The notes under the pieces: model-generated
Database searches by the model: none
Told to the model about the DNA's origin: nothing
The model's input: only the letters and a program-made list of their open reading frames with translations
Program-made: the position numbers and the translations under genes
Shown here: piece after piece, positions 58,659-64,000 of the stretch
Layout: each line of letters opens with the position of its first letter
Numbering within the stretch: position 1 is the first letter of the stretch
Assembly: GCA_026702615.1 (NCBI GenBank)
Contig: JAPPBY010000009.1
Coordinates: 1 to 64,000, forward strand
Direction: 5' to 3'
Origin: Chloroflexota bacterium
Lineage (GTDB): Bacteria; Chloroflexota; Dehalococcoidia; Tepidiformales; Tepidiformaceae
Length of the DNA: 64,000 bases

Positions 58659-59897
58659 CTACTCCACGGGCGTCAGGGTGACGTGGAGCTCCTTGAGGCC
58701 GCGCAAGACGAAGCCGGGCAGGTGCGTGAAGTCGTTGGCGCCGGGCACGAGGTCGAAGCGCTCGACGCGGTCGAGCATCGTCTCCCAGGTGATGTTCTGC
58801 TCGAGGCGGGAGAGGCCCGCGCCGGGACACATGTGCTCGCCCTGCGAGAAGGCGACGTGCTTGGCGGCGTTGGGGCGTTCGAGGCTGAAGTCGTCCGGCG
58901 CGGGGAACTCGTCTCCGTCGCGGTTGGCGGCGGCGAAGCGGAGATGGAGGACGGAGCCGGCTGGAATCTTCACGCCCCGCAACTCCTCGTCCTGGACAGT
59001 GACCCGGAAGAGGCCCTGCGTGGGGGATTCGAGACGCAGCACTTCCTCGACGAAGAAGCGGACTCGCGAGCGATCTTCCTTGAGGCGCGGCCAGAGGGAA
59101 GGGTCCTGCGTCAGAAGCCAGAGCGCCGAGGTGAGGGCGAAGGTCGTCGTCTCGTTCCCACCGATGTAGAGGTGGCTGATGATGCCGACGATCTCGGCGT
59201 TGGAGAGGGGGCGTTCGCCGCCGTAGCGGGCGCGCGACGCGAGGTGTGAGAGCACGTCCTCACCCGGGTTGGCGCGACGCTCGTCGATGAAGCCCTCGAT
59301 GTACTTCTGGAATTCGACGCCCTTCTCGGCGAGGTACATCTGCTCCTCGTGGGAGAGCCCCATCTGGAACGGCATGACCCAGGCGTTCGACCAAACGCGG
59401 AGTTGGGGGATGTCCTCGAGCGGGAAGCCGAGCATGAGCGTGATCACGCGGACCGGAAGGGGGACGGCAAAGTCCTCGACGAACTCGACGCGGCCTTTCG
59501 CCACAACCTCGTCGACGAGCTCCTCGATCGTGGCGGTGATCATCTCCTGCTGGCGGGTGGCGCCGGCGGGAGAGAAGAAGGGGTCGACCAGCTCGCGGTA
59601 GCGGCGGTGCTCGGGCGGGTTGGTGCTGAGGGGCTGGATGCGGGGGTAGCCGTGCTCCTCGTGGTAGGCCTTGGCCTCGTCGCTCATGAGGAGGCCGTGG
59701 CTGCCGGTGGGGTTGTGGGGGAAGCGATCGGGGTTGCGCACGATCCAGGCGATGTCCTCGAACTTCGAGACGAGGAACATGTTGCGGCCGGGGATGGGGT
59801 AGACGGGGGCCTGGTCGAGGATGGCGTGGTAGGAGGGGTACCAGTCTTCCTGCGTCTCCGGGGAGAACAGGTCGACCTCGTCGATGCTGAGGGTCAT
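58659..59897 (-). CDS. Cytochrome P450
   Basis: The 412-residue P450 has the I-helix YIGGNETTTFAL with the conserved acid-threonine pair, the ExxR in EEVLR, and the heme loop FSQGEHMCPGAG with the axial cysteine. Early helices include PLSTNPPEHRRYRELVDPFFSPAGA. Length and lack of a membrane anchor fit soluble class I bacterial P450s fed by ferredoxin. An ATG 32 codons into a longer frame is chosen because of its ribosome binding site (GGGAGGTG). The substrate is unknown; no redox partner is beside it. Confidence 0.93.
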   Translation of the reverse strand: MTLSIDEVDLFSPETQEDWYPSYHAILDQAPVYPIPGRNMFLVSKFEDIAWIVRNPDRFPHNPTGSHGLLMSDEAKAYHEEHGYPRIQPLSTNPPEHRRYRELVDPFFSPAGATRQQEMITATIEELVDEVVAKGRVEFVEDFAVPLPVRVITLMLGFPLEDIPQLRVWSNAWVMPFQMGLSHEEQMYLAEKGVEFQKYIEGFIDERRANPGEDVLSHLASRARYGGERPLSNAEIVGIISHLYIGGNETTTFALTSALWLLTQDPSLWPRLKEDRSRVRFFVEEVLRLESPTQGLFRVTVQDEELRGVKIPAGSVLHLRFAAANRDGDEFPAPDDFSLERPNAAKHVAFSQGEHMCPGAGLSRLEQNITWETMLDRVERFDLVPGANDFTHLPGFVLRGLKELHVTLTPVE

Positions 59898-60011
59898 CAC
59901 GCACCTCCCGCCACGAACGGCGACTTCGCGCTGCGCCAACGGATTCCGGACCCAGGAAACGCCCCGAAGCCGTGGCCCGGGGGAGTATGGCACACGGAGA
60001 CAGGCGCTCCT

Positions 60012-60653
60012 TCAAACGGCATTGAGGATGATCCCCTTCAATTCACTCAGGGTATCGATTCGATAGCTAGCCTGGGAAAAGTCGTGCGACTTTGTGAAGT
60101 CGTTGTGGACGATGACGCAGTCGATGCCAGCCGCGACAGCCGAGTCCAGACCCCTGGATGAATCCTCCACAACCAGCGTCTCTTCCTTGCTGGCCCCGAG
60201 GCGTTTCAAGCCAGCCAGGTAGGGTTCCGGGTGCGGCTTGGCAAGCTCGTAGTCTTCGCGAGCAAGGACGAAGTCCATGAATTGCGTAATCTGGCGCTTT
60301 TCGTGGATGACTTCGAAGTCCGCACGTTTTGCAGTCGTGATGATGGCCATGCGGACGTACTCTGACAGCTCAGCGAGCGTCTCAACGACGCCGTCAATCT
60401 CAATGGCTTCGGTTCTCAGGTATTCCTGGTAATAAGCGTTACGGACCTCACGCTGCCTGCTGATGGTCCCTTCATCGACGCCTGCTGCCCTGGCTTGGGC
60501 CCACGTGGCCATCCCCCGGGTCATGTCTCGCATGTACTGATCTCTGTCCTGGGTAAATCCAATGTCGGCCAGGGCGCGCTCTCCGGCCTTGTAGTACCAG
60601 AACTCGGTATCCACCAGGACACCGTCATGATCGAAGAGGATGTACTTCTTCAC
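60012..60653 (-). CDS. HAD-family phosphatase
   Basis: The 213-residue HAD hydrolase has motif I FDHDGVLVDTEFWYY, an inserted helical cap, motif II IITTAK, the motif III lysine in LAKPHPEPY and motif IV VEDSSRGLDSAVAAG. It resembles the phosphoglycolate phosphatase/beta-phosphoglucomutase group and may dephosphorylate a small metabolite. Base composition looks clearly lower in GC than its neighbours, and 7-base repeats lie upstream, both signs that it may be acquired. Confidence 0.88.
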   Translation of the reverse strand: MKKYILFDHDGVLVDTEFWYYKAGERALADIGFTQDRDQYMRDMTRGMATWAQARAAGVDEGTISRQREVRNAYYQEYLRTEAIEIDGVVETLAELSEYVRMAIITTAKRADFEVIHEKRQITQFMDFVLAREDYELAKPHPEPYLAGLKRLGASKEETLVVEDSSRGLDSAVAAGIDCVIVHNDFTKSHDFSQASYRIDTLSELKGIILNAV

Positions 60654-60667
60654 GCTTGAGCCCTTCC

Positions 60668-60705
60668 GTGGTCGGTGGTCGGTGGTCGGTGGTCGGTGGT
60701 CGGTG
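60668..60705. repeat. 7-bp tandem repeat, about 5.4 copies
   Basis: The unit GTGGTCG is repeated five times without a mismatch, plus three bases, in the 71-base gap between the HAD gene start and the alpha/beta hydrolase stop. It lies 15 bases upstream of the HAD ATG, a place where copy-number change could alter promoter spacing or ribosome access. No regulator is nearby. Confidence 0.9.
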
Positions 60706-60724
60706 AGAGTGTACGGGCACGGGA

Positions 60725-61525
60725 TCAGGCCGGGCTGAACGTGCGATTGAGCCAGTTGAGCATGGTGCCGGCGGCCTCCTGCCAGTTGTCCTCCAGCATC
60801 ATGTCGTGGGCCATGTCGGGGACCATAGTGAGGTCGGCGCCGTAGTCCGCGGCCGTATCCCTGAGCGGGGGCTCGGGGACGATGCGGTCCTCAGCCGCTC
60901 CGAGAATGAGCATGGGCGTACCACGAATGCGCTCGGCGTCGGGAGGCTTCCCGATCGTCTCCACCGCGCAGCGGACGGACTCGGGCCCCAGGCGGGCCCA
61001 GTACCGGCGCACGGTCTCCTCGTCCATGTCGGGAGAGAACAGGAATCGGTGACAGCGCTCGGGCGTAGCGAAGAGGGCGTAGGGGTCCAGGGTGAGCCAC
61101 ATCATGAAGAACGGCCACGGATCGCGCAGCGACGAGCGCAGCCACACGCTGCGCATGCCCCGCCGGGGCGAGGGCGCGACAAGCACCGCACCGGGGGCTT
61201 CGTGCGTCTCGAGGTATTTTTGGACAACGAACCCGCCGAGCGAGTGCCCGATGACGACCGGCTCGCGGGGCAGGTCGGCGGCCCCCTGCTCGACATCGGC
61301 CACGTAGGAAGCGATGGACGTCCAGCGGAGGCTGCGCGGGCTCGCGCTCGCGCCGTGGCCACGCAGGCTCAGGGCGTAGGCGTCGAAGCCGCGCTCGGCG
61401 AAGTACGGGAGGAAGTGCTCGTCCCAGCACCAAGCGGCGTGGCAGGAGCCGTGGACGAAGAGGAGCGGCGGGTAGCCGGACCCGCCCTCGGCCTTGCGGG
61501 CGATGACCTCCAGATCGAGCGCCAT
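60725..61525 (-). CDS. Alpha/beta hydrolase
   Basis: This 266-residue hydrolase has the oxyanion region LLFVHGSCHAAWCWDEHF, the nucleophile elbow GHSLGGF, and a C-terminal acid-His pair in LILGAAEDRIVPEPP and MVPDMAHDMMLED. The lid (about 140-180) is rich in Trp and Phe, so the substrate is probably hydrophobic. It lies between two P450s on the same strand, 12 bases after the P450 stop, and could act on esters made by those enzymes. Confidence 0.88.
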   Translation of the reverse strand: MALDLEVIARKAEGGSGYPPLLFVHGSCHAAWCWDEHFLPYFAERGFDAYALSLRGHGASASPRSLRWTSIASYVADVEQGAADLPREPVVIGHSLGGFVVQKYLETHEAPGAVLVAPSPRRGMRSVWLRSSLRDPWPFFMMWLTLDPYALFATPERCHRFLFSPDMDEETVRRYWARLGPESVRCAVETIGKPPDAERIRGTPMLILGAAEDRIVPEPPLRDTAADYGADLTMVPDMAHDMMLEDNWQEAAGTMLNWLNRTFSPA

Positions 61526-61537
61526 CGAACCTCCGGC

Positions 61538-62887
61538 CTAGTCCGTGTCGAACTCGACCCAGAGCTCCACGGGGGAGCGGAAGCCGCCAGAACCGAGGTT
61601 CGGCGAGGTGACGCCGGGGTGCGTCGGGAACTTGGGACGCGGGTTCTTCATCGCCTCGAGCAGGCGCGTGGAGGCGATGATCGCCTCCTGGCGCGCCATC
61701 GCGTAGCCCATGCAGAAGTGCTGGCCCATGCCGAAGCCCAGGTGCCCGTGCTTGCCGTCGGGATAGCGGCCGGAGCGGAGCTCGCGGCCCATGTGCAGGT
61801 CCTCGCGGAAGATGTCGAAGGTGTCGGGGTCGTTGAAAACGCGCTCGTCGCGGTTCCCGGCGCCGAGGAGCAGGGTGATGCTCGCGCGCTCGGGGATGAT
61901 CTCGCCGTGCAGCTTCACCTCACGCGTGGTGTAGCGGTACTGGAAGTGCACGACGGGGTCGTAGCGCATCATCTCGGTGAAGACGTTGGTCCACAGCTCG
62001 GGGTTCTTCTTCACCTCTTCGAACTGGTCGGGGCGGGTGTAGAGCATGTGGTACCACATGAGCGCGATGGCCTTGTCGGTCGTATCGCCACCCGCCGCCA
62101 GGAGCAGGGCGATGAAGCCCTTGATCTCGTCGGCATTCATGCGCTGGCCGCGGAACTCGGCGTGGACGATGCGGGAGACGAGGTCCTCACCGGGAGCGTC
62201 CTCGGCGCGGCGGATGAGCGGGTCGAGGTAGTCCCACATCTCGTTTCGGGCCTGGAGGCCGCGGGCGAGGTGCTCGCCGCCGAACCCCAGCCCCTCAATC
62301 AGGTGCTGGTACCAGCGCACGAAGGTGTCCTCGTCCTCGCGCGGGAGTCCGAGCATGTTGGAGATGACGCGGATGGGGAACTGCGTCGTGAACTGGCTGA
62401 CCAGCTCAACCTCGCCGGTCTTCGCGAATCCGGCGGCGATGTCGTCCGCAGACTTCGCCCAGATCCTCCCCATCATCTCGCGCGCGATCTGCTCGATGAA
62501 GGGGAGGAAGGTCTGGAGGCGGTTGCCGACGAACTGATCGGCGACGACGTTGCGAAGGAAGCGGTGTTCGTCGCTGTTTCCGTACTCGAGGATGTTCGGC
62601 CCGAAGACGTGCTTCTTGCCGAACTCGTAGTCGCCCTTGGGGTCGTACTCGGCGCGGTCGAAGTCGTCGTTGTTCTGGAAGATGGAGACGATGTCGTCGT
62701 AGCGGGTGACGACCCAGTTGTTGTGGAAGAGGTCCTGGTATGCGGGATGGTGGTCACGCAGCCGCTTGTAGAGGGGGAAGGGATCCTTGATGTACTCGGG
62801 GCTGTCGAACTCCTGGGGCTCGATGGCCAGCGCAAGCTGCGCCTTGATGGCCTCTTCCATGGTCATGGCTTCTTCGGCTGCTGTCAT
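61538..62887 (-). CDS. Cytochrome P450
   Basis: The 449-residue P450 has I-helix LLLAAGGDTTDKAIA (with the AGxDT pattern intact), ExxR in EMMR and the heme loop LGFGMGQHFCMGYAM. It is not closely similar to the P450 at 58.7-59.9 kb. The start ATG is 67 codons into a longer frame whose upstream part reads through the tRNA-Gly gene region antisense, so it is rejected. It is the first gene of a P450/hydrolase pair. Substrate unknown. Confidence 0.93.
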   Translation of the reverse strand: MTAAEEAMTMEEAIKAQLALAIEPQEFDSPEYIKDPFPLYKRLRDHHPAYQDLFHNNWVVTRYDDIVSIFQNNDDFDRAEYDPKGDYEFGKKHVFGPNILEYGNSDEHRFLRNVVADQFVGNRLQTFLPFIEQIAREMMGRIWAKSADDIAAGFAKTGEVELVSQFTTQFPIRVISNMLGLPREDEDTFVRWYQHLIEGLGFGGEHLARGLQARNEMWDYLDPLIRRAEDAPGEDLVSRIVHAEFRGQRMNADEIKGFIALLLAAGGDTTDKAIALMWYHMLYTRPDQFEEVKKNPELWTNVFTEMMRYDPVVHFQYRYTTREVKLHGEIIPERASITLLLGAGNRDERVFNDPDTFDIFREDLHMGRELRSGRYPDGKHGHLGFGMGQHFCMGYAMARQEAIIASTRLLEAMKNPRPKFPTHPGVTSPNLGSGGFRSPVELWVEFDTD

Positions 62888-62980
62888 CGTCGTCTCCCGC
62901 AGGCAGATGTCGTGCGGGCAAAGGCTACCGCATTGGGGGGAGGGCTTGCCGCAGGAGAGGGGCGGAAGGGACGCGGTTGC

Positions 62981-62986
62981 TACAAT
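62981..62986 (+). promoter_or_regulatory. Possible -10 box for tRNA-Gly
   Basis: TACAAT lies 16 bases before the tRNA-Gly 5' end, a good spacing for a start a few bases upstream of the mature RNA. I see no clear -35 at the right distance. Confidence 0.35.
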
Positions 62987-63001
62987 CGCGAGAGGCCGCG
63001 A

Positions 63002-63076
63002 GCGGGAGTAGCTCAGCGGTAGAGCGCCTGCCTTCCAAGCAGGATGTCGCGAGTTCGATCCTCGTCTCCCGCTCCA
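63002..63076 (+). tRNA. tRNA-Gly (anticodon TCC)
   Basis: The sequence folds as a cloverleaf: acceptor GCGGGAG/CTCCCGC, D arm GCTC...GAGC, anticodon stem CCTGC/GCAGG with loop CTTCCAA giving anticodon TCC, and T arm GCGAG...CTCGT with TTCGATC. The discriminator is T and CCA is encoded. It reads GGA (and GGG by wobble). Confidence 0.96.
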
Positions 63077-63108
63077 GTGTCCCAACAAGGCACCGCACAG
63101 GATGAGCT

Positions 63109-64000
63109 ATGCCGAATCGTGACAAGTGGACCGCCGACGACATCCCCGACCTGACCGGCAAGGTCGCCGTCGTGACGGGAGCGAACAGCGGCATCGGTTT
63201 CGAGACCGCGAAGGAGCTCGCGCGCAAGGGCGCGGAGACGATCCTCGCATGCCGCTCGCCGGAGCGCGGAAAGGCAGCTTTCGACGCGCTAAGGGCAGAG
63301 ATTCCGGGGGCGAAGGCCGAGCTGATGGCGCTCGACCTCGCCAGCCTTGCTTCGGTCGAGCAGTTCGCCACGGAGTTCGCGGAGCGCTCCTCACGCCTGG
63401 ATTTGCTCATCAACAACGCCGGGATCATGGCGGTTCCGTGGGACCGGACCGAGGACGGCTTCGAGCTGCAGAACGGCACGAATCACCTTGGCCACTTTGC
63501 CCTGACGGGCAGGTTGCTCGATGTGCTGCTGGCGACGCCTGGAGCGCGGGTCGTGAACGTGAGCAGCGTCGGGCACCGCCGGGGCAAGATCGATTTCGAC
63601 AACTTCCTGTACGAGGGTGGAGACTACGGGCCCTGGAGGGCGTACTTCCGGTCGAAGCTCCTCAATTTGCTGTTCACGTACGAGCTACAGCGGCGGTTCG
63701 AGGCGGCGGAGGTGGAGGCGTCATCGCTGGCGGCGCATCCGGGTGGTTCGGCGACGAACCTCGGGGCAGCGTCAGTGCGTCCGCCGGGAACGGGATGGCT
63801 GTTCGGACTGGTCAATACTCTGCTGGCGCAGAGCGCGGCCATGGGCGCCCTCCCCACCCTGCGTGCCGCCGTCGATCCCGAGGCCGCCGGTGGCCAGTAC
63901 TACGGGCCATCGGGCTTCTACGAGACAAGAGGCCACCCGGTCGTCGTTTCGTCGATTCCCGCATCGCACGACAAAGAGGTGGCGCGGCGGGCCTGGGCGA
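63109..64000 (+). CDS. Short-chain dehydrogenase (retinol dehydrogenase-like), 3' end missing
   Basis: The reading frame is open to the window edge (297 codons visible). It begins MPNRDKWTADDIPDLTGKVAVVTGANSGIGFETAKELARKGA with the cofactor motif TGANSGIG, then NNAGIM, the catalytic serine in VVNVSSVGHRRG and Y-x-x-x-K in RAYFRSKLLNLLF, followed by LAAHPGGSATNL. The group includes the RDH/protochlorophyllide-reductase-like oxidoreductases that act on hydrophobic alcohols. It lies 32 bases after tRNA-Gly. Confidence 0.9.
   Translation, partial: MPNRDKWTADDIPDLTGKVAVVTGANSGIGFETAKELARKGAETILACRSPERGKAAFDALRAEIPGAKAELMALDLASLASVEQFATEFAERSSRLDLLINNAGIMAVPWDRTEDGFELQNGTNHLGHFALTGRLLDVLLATPGARVVNVSSVGHRRGKIDFDNFLYEGGDYGPWRAYFRSKLLNLLFTYELQRRFEAAEVEASSLAAHPGGSATNLGAASVRPPGTGWLFGLVNTLLAQSAAMGALPTLRAAVDPEAAGGQYYGPSGFYETRGHPVVVSSIPASHDKEVARRAWA

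Noticed and set aside
60668-60705. A CRISPR-like array
   Set aside because: The units are 7 bases, contiguous and without spacers, so this is a simple tandem repeat.
1-64000. Prophage, insertion sequence or integron
   Set aside because: No transposase, integrase, terminase or structural phage gene is seen, and no long direct or inverted repeats flank any region.

Overview
The window is a high-GC, densely coded bacterial chromosome segment with many 1-4 base gene overlaps. It holds no rRNA, phage, transposase or CRISPR array. The gene mix suggests an uncultured Chloroflexota, most likely Dehalococcoidia or SAR202-like. That mix includes several P450s, SDRs, SnoaL-fold proteins, FGly-type sulfatases, a Rieske oxygenase, two GPP34 proteins, imuB-dnaE2 and an rsmD-coaD-coiled-coil run. 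The placement is inference from gene content; no phylogenetic marker was tested.

Layout. 0-12 kb: a MacB/LolD-type ABC ATPase with the start of its permease, a DUF402 protein, argS, a DUF429 protein, a nitroreductase/DUF885/small membrane protein operon, DinB, VOC and tandem SnoaL proteins, a TIMP-like secreted protein, a deoxyribosyltransferase-like protein, a methyltransferase, a stand-alone GPP34 protein and a VapBC pair. 12.4-13.9 kb: amtB, whose leader can fold so that the ribosome binding site is paired. 14-23.5 kb: a sulfate-ester island with two sulfatases, a formylglycine-generating enzyme carrying both active-site cysteines, a TauE/SafE exporter, and the two permeases and Tat-lipoprotein binding protein of a Dpp/Opp-type importer.

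23.7-35 kb is the most unusual part. It holds an RND/MMPL transporter, a full-length homologue of eukaryotic sterol C-24 methyltransferase (Erg6/SMT), a GPP34-cytochrome P450 fusion, a Rieske oxygenase, an FAD amine-oxidase-like enzyme and an M16 lipoprotein peptidase. The first five read as a locus that methylates, oxidises and moves a sterol or related polycyclic isoprenoid. No squalene epoxidase or oxidosqualene cyclase lies in the window, so the lipid must be made elsewhere in the genome or taken up.

35-42 kb: a SnoaL/SDR/SDR operon, then imuB-dnaE2 under a promoter with a perfect 18-bp LexA-type palindrome between its -35 and -10. 42-49 kb: a membrane-anchored LuxR-type regulator, tRNA-Arg(CCG), an FmdB zinc ribbon, a phosphotriesterase-like hydrolase, a hotdog thioesterase, a YtxJ-type bacilliredoxin and the operon GH18-like/rsmD/coaD/coiled-coil. 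48.9-53.4 kb: the housekeeping operon greA-lysS-nudix-serS facing clpP. 53.5-64 kb: a 57-residue zinc ribbon, class I aldolase, a large unrecognised helical protein, an LPG-synthase-type membrane protein, TfoX-like and DUF2461 proteins, two P450s flanking a HAD phosphatase (lower GC, 7-bp repeats upstream) and an alpha/beta hydrolase, tRNA-Gly(TCC), and an SDR cut by the window end.

No intergenic stretch exceeds 300 bases. The longest are 23509-23699, 29328-29550, 35010-35191, 41909-42079 and 48675-48876. All but 35010-35191 carry sites listed below; in that stretch I see nothing definite.
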